Notes: generated by a model not told the origin, from the sequence alone. A stretch of DNA of 43,410 nt from a bacterium (GCA_013204185.1 JABMOI010000252.1:1-43410); one strand, 5' to 3'; shown: positions 26,325 through 36,391, counted from the first letter of the stretch. Made by a program: numbers and translations.

Positions 26325-29033
26325 ATGTCACTCGACGCCTTACTCCACTTCATTTCATCCAGCCCAGCTCCAGATCAACACGATCCAGAATTGGCATTTG
26401 CTGAAGTGGCGCCCAACGGTTCTGTTATAAGTATCAACCCTTTCGGACGGCTGTCTTGGGGGTGGCGTGTAGGATCTGTTCTGCCTCACGATTTGATTAT
26501 TGCGCTGGATAGCGTGAACCAAGACGACCCCGTCGAACTACCTCTCACCTTGGGCGGACTGTATCTGAAGGGATTGGCAAAGAGAGAAGGGGAAGGATGG
26601 TTTGTTATTGGATACGAACCTGAGGACACAGGTGGAAAGAGGGATCAGTTTTCTTTCCGTGGTTTGATGGATAGGCTACCTCAACCCGCCGTGAGCTTGA
26701 ATGTGGCCGGGCTCTCACGCTACGTGAACGAAGCCACGGCGAAGGAATTTGGCTCGACACCAGGTCAGCTACTTGGAAGGCCCATTTTATCTGAGATCAT
26801 TCACCCGGAAGATCGCTGGAAAATTGCGGAGCTAATGGAATTGGCAGCCAAAGACGGTTCTTCCCACGCATCTGTGCGATTTGGAAGACGGTCCAAAATC
26901 GGTGTTTTACATCTAGTCCAATCGTTTGGAGAGGAATTTCAAGCTGTCATCCTCCCCATGGAAGACGAAGAAGACCTCATCAATGGCTCCTACGTTCAGG
27001 AATCCATTTATCAATCCTTCCTTGAACAAGGCCCAATTGGCGTTTTGTACTTGGATACGGATGGTCGCGTCACGTTTGAAAATCACTATTTCAGAGCACT
27101 AGTCGGCGAAGAACCAGAGTCGTCTTGGCTAGGCCTGACCCTGCACGAAGTAGGTCACTTGACCCCAGAGTCTGCTTCGAAAATTTTGGCCGCCACTCGG
27201 CATACGTCGGCTCAGAAGCTGCAGCTTGACCTCATTGATCCTGCAACGCGGAAAGCACACAAACACATTCAAATCCACGCGGCTGGGATTCTTCATCCCG
27301 ATGGAACCTTGATCGGTTCTACGCTCCTTGTGGAAGACCGAACGGAATGGGTCCGACAGGAAAAAGAATTGGACCGGCTTGAGCGCAGTGAAAAAATTAG
27401 GAGCGGCCTCAGAGAGTTGGCCACGACATCACCCCATCCAGGTACCTTCCGAGACGCTGCAATCCAACTTATGGGTGATGCAGTTAGTGCTCAGAGGTCA
27501 AGTTTACTGGGCTTATCGGTTGGTAAAGACCGTATGGTGGAAGTCGCTGGATGGTCTGCGTGCGAGACTTTTCAAGCCCCAGAGTCTATCGATAGAGCTG
27601 AGCTTACCTATTTCGAAAACATGTCTTCCGGGCAGTTTTTGCACCAATCCGATATCGAAGGGTTTGGTATCTGCGACCGCTTTGAATCCAAAACGTGTTG
27701 GCTTTCCCCTGTTCACGACAACGGGCAGTTTGCAGGATTTCTCTTTTTTGGCTGGCGAAACGAAGCACAAATTCCGGACCATTGCGATGTATCGTTCATC
27801 CACGACATGGTGACCTTATTTGAGTCGCTCTATTCCTGGATTCAGCTTGGGGCACGGTATAGAACAACTGTGGCTTCCATTGACGATGCACTCTTTGGAT
27901 TTAGTTTCTTTAAAGACGGGTCGCGAAAGTATCACTTCGCAACCAATCAGTTCGAAACGCTGACGGGTTACTTACCCTCTCGGATTATGGACGATGGCGA
28001 CGATTCCCTCGATTGGGCGTTGCACATTGTTCACGAAGATGACCTCTCTATTCTTCGTACCCACAACTTGACACTGCTTGAAGGACATGAAAGCCGCGTA
28101 ACCTATCGGATTCATCACCATGATGGTTCTATTCGGTGGTTGCGTGAACACGCCACACCCAGACGAGATTCAACCGGTATGACCGCCGTAAACGGGATTA
28201 TTTCTGATGTGTCTGAACAGAAGGCCGCCGAACTTGTTTTGCTTCAAGCAAAACGAGAAGCCGAAGCCTCTGATCGCTCAAAAACAGCGTTTATTGCGAC
28301 TCTGAGCCATGAAATTCGCACACCTTTAGGGGCTGTGCATGGTTTTACTCAACTCTTGGAAAAGGAAATGGAGGAGTTTGAAGAAGAACTTTCGTCCGAC
28401 CTTCCCGATCAAATCCGAGAGTTTATGACAGCCATCTCGGAGCGATCACAGCAATTGTTGGCCTTAGTAGACGACCTCTTCGAGCTGTCCAATATTGAAA
28501 TGGGAAAAGTTGCCATTCAAGAAACAGCCGTTGCGCTGCCTGCTGTGGTTCGAGCAGCGGCCGAGAAAGCACGAAGTGGAGCAGAACGCAAAGGCCTCGA
28601 ACTTCACGTATCGATTCACGAGAATGACATACGCATTTTTGGAGAAAGCCGTCGTCTAACTCAAGTGGTCGACAATCTGTTGTCAAACGCTGTGAAGTTC
28701 ACCGAAGAAGGTAGCATTCACGTAGGGGTATCCACTCGAGGCGATCGAGCCGTTATTGAGGTAGAGGACACGGGAGTCGGTATTTCTCCCGACTACGTAG
28801 ATCGACTGTTTGAAGCGTTTTCACAGGAAGAAGACTGGAGAAATCGTAAATATCAGGGTACCGGCCTAGGACTGGCCCTCGCGAATCGGTTGGTTGATAT
28901 GATGCATGGCAACATTGAAGTCGAAAGCGAAAAAGGAAAGGGCTCCACATTCCGGGTTAGTTTCCCGATGGTTACTCCTCGGCTTGATGCCGTTTCTGCT
29001 CGTTCTTTTGAGCGTATTGCACGTTTCGAATAA
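26325..29033 (+). CDS. Multi-sensor (PAS/GAF/PAS) hybrid-free histidine kinase, apparently soluble
   Basis: Several PAS-like segments, a GAF-like region, HisKA (FIATLSHEIRTPLGAVHGFTQLL), HATPase (VDNLLSNAVKFTEEG, VEDTGVGISPDYVDRLFEAFSQ, GTGLGLALANRLVDMMHG); no evident TM segment. Confidence 0.93.
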   Translation: MSLDALLHFISSSPAPDQHDPELAFAEVAPNGSVISINPFGRLSWGWRVGSVLPHDLIIALDSVNQDDPVELPLTLGGLYLKGLAKREGEGWFVIGYEPEDTGGKRDQFSFRGLMDRLPQPAVSLNVAGLSRYVNEATAKEFGSTPGQLLGRPILSEIIHPEDRWKIAELMELAAKDGSSHASVRFGRRSKIGVLHLVQSFGEEFQAVILPMEDEEDLINGSYVQESIYQSFLEQGPIGVLYLDTDGRVTFENHYFRALVGEEPESSWLGLTLHEVGHLTPESASKILAATRHTSAQKLQLDLIDPATRKAHKHIQIHAAGILHPDGTLIGSTLLVEDRTEWVRQEKELDRLERSEKIRSGLRELATTSPHPGTFRDAAIQLMGDAVSAQRSSLLGLSVGKDRMVEVAGWSACETFQAPESIDRAELTYFENMSSGQFLHQSDIEGFGICDRFESKTCWLSPVHDNGQFAGFLFFGWRNEAQIPDHCDVSFIHDMVTLFESLYSWIQLGARYRTTVASIDDALFGFSFFKDGSRKYHFATNQFETLTGYLPSRIMDDGDDSLDWALHIVHEDDLSILRTHNLTLLEGHESRVTYRIHHHDGSIRWLREHATPRRDSTGMTAVNGIISDVSEQKAAELVLLQAKREAEASDRSKTAFIATLSHEIRTPLGAVHGFTQLLEKEMEEFEEELSSDLPDQIREFMTAISERSQQLLALVDDLFELSNIEMGKVAIQETAVALPAVVRAAAEKARSGAERKGLELHVSIHENDIRIFGESRRLTQVVDNLLSNAVKFTEEGSIHVGVSTRGDRAVIEVEDTGVGISPDYVDRLFEAFSQEEDWRNRKYQGTGLGLALANRLVDMMHGNIEVESEKGKGSTFRVSFPMVTPRLDAVSARSFERIARFE

Positions 29034-29943
29034 ACCCATCCCATTTGGTTCGTTTTACGGCGCTCTTGCGGAAAGTGGCGCTGAATTCTTCTTGGGTCAG
29101 TTCGGCCCATTCTTCCAGCGGAACGTTTATTCTAGCGGCTTGAGGAGCGTATCGGGGCTCAGAAGATTCCGTCCTGAACTTATTCCAAGGACACACCTCC
29201 TGGCATACATCGCACCCGAAGATCCAATTGCCGTGGCCTTCGTGAACCTCTGTGGGCACGTCGTTTCCACGGTGCTCGATCGTGTTATACGATATGCACA
29301 AATTGGCATCCACCACGTAGGGCTGCACAATGGCGTCCGTTGGGCAGGCATCAATACAGCGAGTACACGTCCCGCAGTGATCCAATATGGGCCCATCGGC
29401 TGCTAGGTCTAGGTCTACAATGAGCTCGCCAATAAAAAACCAGCTACCGTGCTCGGGCGAAATGAGGTTTGAATGTTTACCAATCCAGCCTAAGCCCGCT
29501 TTCGCTGCCCACGCTTTGTCCATCACCGGTGCCGAGTCTACAAAAGCGCGACCCGTACATCCTGGGACTTCGGCCATCATCCAATTTAGAAGCTCGAAAA
29601 GCTTCTCTTTCATAACCAAATGATAGTCTTCGCCTAGTGCATACCGGCTGATTTTGCCAATGGAAGGGTCTTCTTGTTGGTCAAGCGGGTGGTAGTAGGA
29701 CTGAATCACGGATACCACGCTCTTGGCGCCTTCTACCAATTCCCTAGGGTCAACTCTCTTTTCCCTATGGTTATTCATCCAGCTCATGGAAGCCTGATAC
29801 CCCCTGGCTAGCCATTCTTCCAATCTAGATTGCTCCTGGGCGAGGCTATCTGCCGTGGAGATACCGCATGCCTCAAAGCCAAGGCTCAAGGCTTTGGCCT
29901 TGACCAAATCGCTAAGTTCTTTGGGAGGTCGGGAGCGGTGCAT
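28972..29943 (-). CDS. queG: Epoxyqueuosine reductase
   Basis: ARGYQASMSWMNNHREKRVDP, and ferredoxin motifs CGTCTRCIDACPTDAI and CDVCQEVCPWN. Confidence 0.95.
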   Translation of the reverse strand: MHRSRPPKELSDLVKAKALSLGFEACGISTADSLAQEQSRLEEWLARGYQASMSWMNNHREKRVDPRELVEGAKSVVSVIQSYYHPLDQQEDPSIGKISRYALGEDYHLVMKEKLFELLNWMMAEVPGCTGRAFVDSAPVMDKAWAAKAGLGWIGKHSNLISPEHGSWFFIGELIVDLDLAADGPILDHCGTCTRCIDACPTDAIVQPYVVDANLCISYNTIEHRGNDVPTEVHEGHGNWIFGCDVCQEVCPWNKFRTESSEPRYAPQAARINVPLEEWAELTQEEFSATFRKSAVKRTKWDGFIRNVQYAQKNEQKRHQAEE

Positions 29944-30046
29944 TTCGGACAGACGATGTTTAAACCGTTCCTACCGAGCTTAGCACGTGTAGTTCTCCCC
30001 TTCAGGGTACTCCTTTACGAGTTCTGTCTTGCGAGCTTGATTCCCG

Positions 30047-31183
30047 TTAGGGCAAGCGATAGAGCAGTGAGCAGTCGAACGGAACGGTTTCGACTTTGTG
30101 GTTCTCCACGCAGCCTTTGCCGTCTTTTCCTTTCGGGCATACTTCGGGTCCTATGTCAGATTCCACCGTGAAGCGTTCCGCACTTAGGCCGGCCCCAACA
30201 TAATAGTTGAAGATGGTTTCGGCGCGCTGACGAGCTATGCGCAGGGCATAGATGTCTGCATCGGTTCCGCTTGCATAGCCAATAATGGATACGCAACAGG
30301 TTGGATTGAGACGCAGTGCTTCAATGTTTTCGTCAAGCGATTCACGCGACGCTTTGGAAAGGTCGATGGTGTTCGAGGCGAAATAGACGCTATTTAGCTC
30401 AATGAGTGTACACACACGCGGTGTGCGTGGCAGTGGTGGATCGTAGCCAGGAACGGCAAGTGGTGGGGGAATCGGAGCTGGTGGTGGAGCAGCGGTTGGT
30501 TTGTTTCGAATACATCCTCGCAAACCTGCCATAATGAGGGAGGTATTGTGGGGTTCGTAATTCGTCTCATTGCGCCAAACATAGTTCAGATCCCAGCGAT
30601 AGCTGGCTTCGGCGAAAGCCGACCAGCACCCGTTAAACGCAACATCTACACCAATCCCAACGGGAAGGTGATAAACGGATCGCTCTGGTCCGGGAACGCC
30701 TCTACCCGGTAGGTCAACATTGTTTTTACTATCTGCGTTGAAAAAGTCGGCAGTGGTCGCGCCAAATCCAGTGAAAACGTAAGGCAGCACACGGCTTTTA
30801 GAGCCGGGACGCAATGTCAGGACGACCTCTGTTTCAAACATGAAAATGTGGCTGGTCAGGAAATTGTTTTCGCCTGTACCCACAAGTTTACGTCCATCTT
30901 TGGTGCTTAAATTCGTAACCAAGGCCATGCCTCGGAAGAAGAACACGTCTTTCTTAAGCGGAAACGAGCCTAGGAAAACGATCGCGGGGTCGTGTTCACG
31001 GACAAAGTTATTGGGTGCTCGTTGCTGCAATAAATCAATGGGGCCGTGATACGTAAAAAAGCCCAACCCCACTCCAATGTGAGCCTGTGAGTCACGAAAC
31101 TGATTGCTTTGCGCATGTGCCGTTGATGCGGATAGTCCGATCAATAGCAGCCAAAACAGTATGTGTCGAAGTGAAGTTCGCAT
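30047..31183 (-). CDS. Outer-membrane beta-barrel protein with C-terminal OmpA domain
   Basis: Signal peptide from MRTSLRHILFWLLLIGLSASTAHAQ; barrel-like N-terminal region; C-terminal OmpA-like SVYFASNTIDLSKASRESLDENIEALRLNPTCCVSIIGYASGTDADIYALRIARQRAETIFNYYVGAGL. Confidence 0.82.
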   Translation of the reverse strand: MRTSLRHILFWLLLIGLSASTAHAQSNQFRDSQAHIGVGLGFFTYHGPIDLLQQRAPNNFVREHDPAIVFLGSFPLKKDVFFFRGMALVTNLSTKDGRKLVGTGENNFLTSHIFMFETEVVLTLRPGSKSRVLPYVFTGFGATTADFFNADSKNNVDLPGRGVPGPERSVYHLPVGIGVDVAFNGCWSAFAEASYRWDLNYVWRNETNYEPHNTSLIMAGLRGCIRNKPTAAPPPAPIPPPLAVPGYDPPLPRTPRVCTLIELNSVYFASNTIDLSKASRESLDENIEALRLNPTCCVSIIGYASGTDADIYALRIARQRAETIFNYYVGAGLSAERFTVESDIGPEVCPKGKDGKGCVENHKVETVPFDCSLLYRLP

Positions 31184-31309
31184 TCCTGATAGAGGGATAA
31201 ATGTGATTGCGCCAGCCAAATGCACAGTAGCGCTAACCAACAGGCAAGCGAATGGTACACGGAGACACTTAATTGAGGTATCGTCCGCTCTCTAGTTTTC
31301 TGAAACAAA

Positions 31310-31341
31310 AAAAGGGGAGTGCCATGCGGCACTCCCCTTTT
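31310..31341 (-). terminator. Rho-independent terminator downstream of PKD/OmpA gene
   Basis: AAAAGGGGAGTGCC-atgc-GGCACTCCCCTTTT perfect 14-bp stem; flanking A/T tracts make it potentially bidirectional. Confidence 0.9.
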
Positions 31342-31389
31342 ACTAGAAGGAAGGATCAGATAAATCCTTCCAAGTCTGAACGAATTCGC

Positions 31390-32328
31390 TTAGCGAACTA
31401 CCATCGTGTCTACGCGGCGGTATTGAGCCAAGCCTTCTTTCTTGCTGGTCAATCCTTCTGCGCGACCTTTACCAACGGTCACGATACGTGCAGCTGCAAC
31501 ACCGTTGTTGGTGTAGTACTGCTCGACGGCGCGGGCGCGGTCTTCGCTGAGTTCTTGAGCGCGGCGTTCGCCAGGAGCTGAAAGTCCTTCAACGCGAACG
31601 TTCATGTTCGGGCACTCATTCAAGATTTCTAGGTTTTCGCTCAATGAGCCACGAGCGTTGTCAGATATAACTGAAGAGTTACGATCGAAAAGCGCTGCAC
31701 TCAACTCAGTAACTTCTTTACAAATCTGAGCTTCGTACATGGCGACTTTCAGCGTCATGGTACGGGAATCAGAACCTGCTTTGTTAGAAACGTTAAGCTG
31801 TACGGTGTATGATCCTGCTTTGTCAAACGTGTGGGTCGGGGAAGCATTGCTGCTTGTGCCGCCGTCTCCGAATGTCCAAGCGTAAGACATCGGCGTGTCG
31901 CCGTTAACTGATGCAGAGAAGGTAACAGCCGTTTCCGTATCAGGAGAGTTGTTGCTCGCGCGAAGGCTCACAATCGAAGCAGCAACTGCTGGATTTACAA
32001 CTACAACCGAAGCCGTGGTAACGTCTTTCGATTTTCCTTTGCGATTTGAAGCGGTAGCCGTTACAGTGTACGTCCCAGCTTCAGGAAAGGAGTGGGTTGT
32101 TGAAGCGCCTTTAGACGTTTTGCTGTCGCCAAAATTCCAGGAGATATCTACTGGTAATTTTGCTTTCTCGTTGGTTGCAACAGCGAAGTTGCCGTTCTGA
32201 TTTGTCTGGAGACTATCAGGTGCGGTCATGGACAGAATGTCTACTGGAACGCTTTTGCAACCTGTCACCATCATGGCAGCGGCAAATAACGTTAAGACGA
32301 CAAAGTTGGAGAAATTCTTTCTAGACAT
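31390..32328 (-). CDS. PKD-domain + OmpA-domain lipoprotein
   Basis: Lipobox MMVTGC; two PKD repeats (DISWNFGDSKTSKGASTTHSFPEAGTYTVTATASN; MSYAWTFGDGGTSSNASPTHTFDKAGSYTVQLNVSN) and C-terminal OmpA domain (VRVEGLSAPGERRAQELSEDRARAVEQYYTNNGV). Confidence 0.93.
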   Translation of the reverse strand: MSRKNFSNFVVLTLFAAAMMVTGCKSVPVDILSMTAPDSLQTNQNGNFAVATNEKAKLPVDISWNFGDSKTSKGASTTHSFPEAGTYTVTATASNRKGKSKDVTTASVVVVNPAVAASIVSLRASNNSPDTETAVTFSASVNGDTPMSYAWTFGDGGTSSNASPTHTFDKAGSYTVQLNVSNKAGSDSRTMTLKVAMYEAQICKEVTELSAALFDRNSSVISDNARGSLSENLEILNECPNMNVRVEGLSAPGERRAQELSEDRARAVEQYYTNNGVAAARIVTVGKGRAEGLTSKKEGLAQYRRVDTMVVR

Positions 32329-32502
32329 GTCGGGAATGGAATGGAGTTGTAGTGTCCTGGAGGATACCAGATATCACTAAATTTTGTGGGTATATTTCGG
32401 AATCTACAAAAAGCTCCCCACCTTTAGAACCTATTAGAGGCCGCCTTCGCCTGGAAGACAGCCTCTTAGGACGTTTTGTACGCGATCGCACAAAAATTCA
32501 CA

Positions 32503-32754
32503 TTAAAGCGAGTTGACGTGCTTGTCTAGCTGGCTTTTATAGTTGGCTGCTTTATTCTGATGAATAATATTTTTTGCAGACAAGCGATCCAACATGGCTT
32601 TCAATTCGTTAAGCATTGTACGTGCTTCGGTTGAATCTTCGGTAGAGCGAAGTCTTTTCATCATGGTGCGCATTTTGCTGCGATGTACACGATTTCTTGC
32701 GCGACGAGATTCGGTTTGACGGGCGCGTTTAGCTGCTGATTTATGCTGAGGCAT
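32503..32754 (-). CDS. rpsT: 30S ribosomal protein S20
   Basis: MPQHKSAAKRARQTESRRARNRVHRSKMRTMMKRL...AKNIIHQNKAANYKSQLDKHVNSL. Confidence 0.96.
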   Translation of the reverse strand: MPQHKSAAKRARQTESRRARNRVHRSKMRTMMKRLRSTEDSTEARTMLNELKAMLDRLSAKNIIHQNKAANYKSQLDKHVNSL

Positions 32755-32916
32755 TCTATTCGGTCCGTGATAAAACGGAGTTCTACGGGATAATTACAGA
32801 GCCTACGAATATACGGTACCCAACACGTATCTGTCAATTCCCAGCAGAGTTTAGGAACTAGGTGAATAGGGGTGGGTTTGCCTCTCTAAGCCCCGAAATG
32901 CCCTATTTATCAAAGA

Positions 32917-33819
32917 ATGAAACGCCTTCTTTCTGAATTCATACGCAAAATCAGTCAATCCTTCACGTTTGTGGTGATGGATTCAGCGCGTTTGAAGCAA
33001 TACGGAGTGGTTACGCTTAAGCCGCTTACCATTCTATTGGCCACAGGTGGAGCCCTGTTCGTATTGTTTTTGGCATTTCAGGCCTTGTTATTGTTTACGC
33101 CGCTTCGAAACAGTCTTCCTGGGGTTGGAACGGAGGATATGAAAAGCGAAGCCCGCCAGAATGAATTACGATTGCAAAGTATGGCAGACTCCTTGGCTCT
33201 GCAGGAAGCCTATTTGAAAAGGCTTCGCGACATGATTCTGGGGAACGTCGAAGTGTCTACTCTTTCGGAAGAACCGGAAAATCAGGTGTTTGAGGATGGC
33301 ACGACGCTGGCGGATCTGCCGGTCCCCGAGCCATCGGATAACTGGCAAGATCATGTTCAACCGGCAGTGCCCATTGCAAGCCTGAGCGATGTGTCCTCTT
33401 CTTCCCGTGCCTCGTTTACTACAGGCGCCAGTTATTTATCTGCTATATCATTTCCCGTATTGCCACCCGTTTCGGGATTGCTAACCCGAGGTTTCGACGC
33501 GCGTACTGGTCACTATGCCATTGATGTTGCGGTGGAAATGGGCAGCGCTGTCCGAAGTATTGGAGATGGGTACGTGATTATGGCAGACTATTTAAATGAT
33601 GGAGGTCAGGTAATTGCCGTGGCACATGCAGGCGGCTTCCTTTCTGTTTTCAAGCACAACTCACGATTGCTAAAACAAGTTGGCGATCGAGTTAGGGACC
33701 GAGAGGCCATTGCCCTTACCGGTAATTCAGGTGAAATTACCTCCGGGCCACATGCTCATTTTGAGTTGTGGCACAACGGCTTAGCTCAAAATCCAAGGAC
33801 TTATGTATTGGGTTGGTAA
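32917..33819 (+). CDS. M23 family metallopeptidase (LytM-type), membrane-anchored
   Basis: N-terminal TM, coiled coil, M23 motifs GHYAIDVAV (HxxxD) and GPHAHFELW (HxH). Confidence 0.93.
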   Translation: MKRLLSEFIRKISQSFTFVVMDSARLKQYGVVTLKPLTILLATGGALFVLFLAFQALLLFTPLRNSLPGVGTEDMKSEARQNELRLQSMADSLALQEAYLKRLRDMILGNVEVSTLSEEPENQVFEDGTTLADLPVPEPSDNWQDHVQPAVPIASLSDVSSSSRASFTTGASYLSAISFPVLPPVSGLLTRGFDARTGHYAIDVAVEMGSAVRSIGDGYVIMADYLNDGGQVIAVAHAGGFLSVFKHNSRLLKQVGDRVRDREAIALTGNSGEITSGPHAHFELWHNGLAQNPRTYVLGW

Positions 33820-33881
33820 TTCAGCCCTGTTTTTGACTCTGCTTCGCTCTATATTTGCACAAAATCAGCCCCCCGATTGTT

Positions 33882-34337
33882 ATGGCCAAGAATTACTCTC
33901 CCTCCACCCCGTCACAAATTAACCTCATCGCCGCGGGTACGCATGTTGAAGGCACGCTAAGCGCCAAGGACGATACCAGAGTGAGTGGTTCATTGAAAGG
34001 CATTCTTCGCGTGGAAGGAAAGGCTATTATTGCTGAAGAGGGATCGGTTGAAGGCGAAATTCACGCCGCGGACGCCGATCTGGCCGGCACATTAAAAGGC
34101 GACATTTTTATCAAGGGCCGGTTGGTTTTGAAAGAAACGGCCCGCGTTGAGGGTACCATTCGCACTTCCCGGTTAATCGTCGAAGAAGGTGCCATAATTG
34201 ACGGAACGTGTCATATGGGTCAGTTGGACAAATCTCGTGCAGACGTTTTGAAAAATGGAGTTGGCGGTAACGGGGTGCACTCAACTGACTCGGCGACTCC
34301 CAAATCAAGTGCTTTTTCGATGACGTCAGGTGATTAA
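33882..34337 (+). CDS. Bactofilin (polymer-forming cytoskeletal protein)
   Basis: GTHVEGTLSAKDDTRVSGSLKGILRVEGKAIIAEEGSVEGEIHAADADLAGTLKGDIFIKGRLVLKETARVEGTIRTSRLIVEEGAIIDGTCHM. ATG at 33882 preferred over 33855. Confidence 0.93.
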   Translation: MAKNYSPSTPSQINLIAAGTHVEGTLSAKDDTRVSGSLKGILRVEGKAIIAEEGSVEGEIHAADADLAGTLKGDIFIKGRLVLKETARVEGTIRTSRLIVEEGAIIDGTCHMGQLDKSRADVLKNGVGGNGVHSTDSATPKSSAFSMTSGD

Positions 34338-34602
34338 GCACCCGAAATGGCAAAAAGGATTAGGCGATGCCTCTCCTTATTTGTCCATTGGTATCAGTCT
34401 CGCCGGCGCCATGCTGGTTTACGTTGGAATTGGGTACGCGGTAGACCGCTGGTTGGGCACGTCGCCTACGTATCTGATTGTGGGAAGTGTGGCTGGAATG
34501 ATCTCCTTTTTCATTCAGCTTTTTCGTTTGACCAAGGAGATGACGGCCAGGGAAGAGCGGCGAAAAGCGGCAGCAAAAAAGGTATCGGACTCGGATAAAT
34601 AG
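34330..34602 (+). CDS. AtpZ/AtpI-type F0F1 assembly protein
   Basis: 90 aa, two TMs, LSIGISLAGAMLVYVGIGYAVDRWLGTSPTYLIVGSVAGMISFFIQLFRL; GTG start overlapping the bactofilin stop; upstream of the atp genes. Confidence 0.85.
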   Translation: MIKHPKWQKGLGDASPYLSIGISLAGAMLVYVGIGYAVDRWLGTSPTYLIVGSVAGMISFFIQLFRLTKEMTAREERRKAAAKKVSDSDK

Positions 34603-34766
34603 GCTGACCGGTCAAGCGTAAATCGAGGGGTTCATCTTTTTTTCACCCCCTAGATAGGTCCTTTCATTCATAATTCACCCCTGATAAGCGGTGTGAGCCG
34701 GCGTCAGTCCGTAATTTTGGGATCTGAATTATTGTTCGCCCGGACACCGACATCGGTAGTTCATTC

Positions 34767-35105
34767 ATGACTGAAGGTATGTGGCCCGAAAGTATTTGGG
34801 TAAGTGCTCTTATTGGAGCTGGAATTGCCGGACTTTATAGTCTGGCCGCCCTTTGGTTGGGTAAGCTAGCGGTTAAATCGTCTCAGCGGACATTTATGAT
34901 GATTGTTATGGGTGGAATGGTGGCTCGCCTTTTTGTGACCATCATTGTCCTAACTCTCATCTTGCTGTTCACTTCGTTGAATAGCGCAGCTTTACTGGTA
35001 GGATTTTTTATCGTATTTGCGATAGGCTTGACTGCCGAAACAATCATTTTGCATCGCCACCAGAGTAGCGTTTTGAAGGATTCGGAATCGAACACTTCAA
35101 AATGA
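34767..35105 (+). CDS. ATP synthase subunit I-like membrane protein
   Basis: 112 aa, four hydrophobic segments, immediately upstream of atpB with ATGA overlap. Confidence 0.65.
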   Translation: MTEGMWPESIWVSALIGAGIAGLYSLAALWLGKLAVKSSQRTFMMIVMGGMVARLFVTIIVLTLILLFTSLNSAALLVGFFIVFAIGLTAETIILHRHQSSVLKDSESNTSK

Positions 35106-36325
35106 ACGGACGAAAAACGCCCGTCGATTATAACATGATGATCAAAAAAGCCTCGATATTTCTTCTCTTCGTGCAGCTAGCCTTCATGGCGATGCCGCCC
35201 GTAGTCGTTGCATCCGAGGAAGGAGAAGATTTCGACGCGTTGCATCATAGTGCGAATGCGTATTATCTCGACTTTTCGCCGTTTCCGAAAGTTGAGTTGC
35301 CTCGCATCTTTGTTGTACAGTACGAAGATGGTAGCTACGGCTTAGAGCTGTTTCGTTCAACAACCTCTGCTATCAGAAACGGGCACTACACTGTAGAAGT
35401 GTTGCACGAAGAGTCAGGCGCTGATTCTACGGCCACCGAATCGCACTCTACAGCAACGGAATTAGGTGCGGCCACCACGGACGAGACGCTTGATGACGAC
35501 GCCGCGATTCCGCTCTCCGAATTAGAAGGCCACCTCCTTGCGCCTGCTGGCGGACATATTGTGCTGGATCTTTCCATTTCCCGCCACTTGTTCTTCGCAT
35601 GGCTTAGCATGGGGATCGTATTGTTCATAATGATACGTTTGGCAGGTATGTACAAACGCGGCATAGGCCGGGACACCGCGCCACGTGGTCTTTTCCAGAA
35701 TCTGTTTGAGACCCTCATAATGTTTGTTCGGGACGATATTGCGCGTCCAAACCTTGGTGACAAGTCTGATAAGTATCTGCCTTACCTGCTCACCGCATTC
35801 TTTTTCATTTTGACATCCAACTTGTTGGGGCTGATGCCTTTTGGCGCAACGGCTACTTCCAACTTAATGGTTACCGTTGTGCTGGCCTGTTTCACGTTTG
35901 TGATTACCCAGTTAGGTGGAACCAAAGACTACTGGATGCACATTTTCTGGCCTCCTGGAATCCCAACCTTCGTAAAACCGATTCTCATGCCGGTTGAATT
36001 GTTGGGCATTTTCACGAAGCCTATCGCCCTCGCGATTCGACTTTTTGCTAACATGACCGCTGGTCACCTTGTTATTCTGAGCCTTATCGGATTGATCTTT
36101 TCCTTTGCCAATTTATTTGGTTCAGGAGCAGGTTTCGGTGTAGCTCCAGTGAGTGTGGCCTTCGCATTGTTCGTGTATTTGCTTGAACTCTTGGTGTCCT
36201 TTATCCAGGCGTACGTGTTCACGATGTTATCAGCCTTGTTTATAAGCATGGCGATACAAGAACATCATCATGATCACGATGAAGCACATCACGAATCAAG
36301 CGAACACCCAGCGGCTCACGCTTAG
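35102..36325 (+). CDS. atpB: F0F1 ATP synthase subunit a with long N-terminal extension and His-rich tail
   Basis: LGLMPFGATATSNLMVTVVLA, KPIALAIRLFANMTAGHLVI, LLVSFIQAYVFTMLSALFISMAI; predicted signal peptide and >100 aa extension; C-term EHHHDHDEAHHESSEHPAAHA. Confidence 0.95.
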   Translation: MNGRKTPVDYNMMIKKASIFLLFVQLAFMAMPPVVVASEEGEDFDALHHSANAYYLDFSPFPKVELPRIFVVQYEDGSYGLELFRSTTSAIRNGHYTVEVLHEESGADSTATESHSTATELGAATTDETLDDDAAIPLSELEGHLLAPAGGHIVLDLSISRHLFFAWLSMGIVLFIMIRLAGMYKRGIGRDTAPRGLFQNLFETLIMFVRDDIARPNLGDKSDKYLPYLLTAFFFILTSNLLGLMPFGATATSNLMVTVVLACFTFVITQLGGTKDYWMHIFWPPGIPTFVKPILMPVELLGIFTKPIALAIRLFANMTAGHLVILSLIGLIFSFANLFGSGAGFGVAPVSVAFALFVYLLELLVSFIQAYVFTMLSALFISMAIQEHHHDHDEAHHESSEHPAAHA

Positions 36326-36391
36326 TCGCGGTTGGCATAAACAAAATTCCCTAATCCACTTCGTAACAATAAAACGACAACAGGAAATCTA

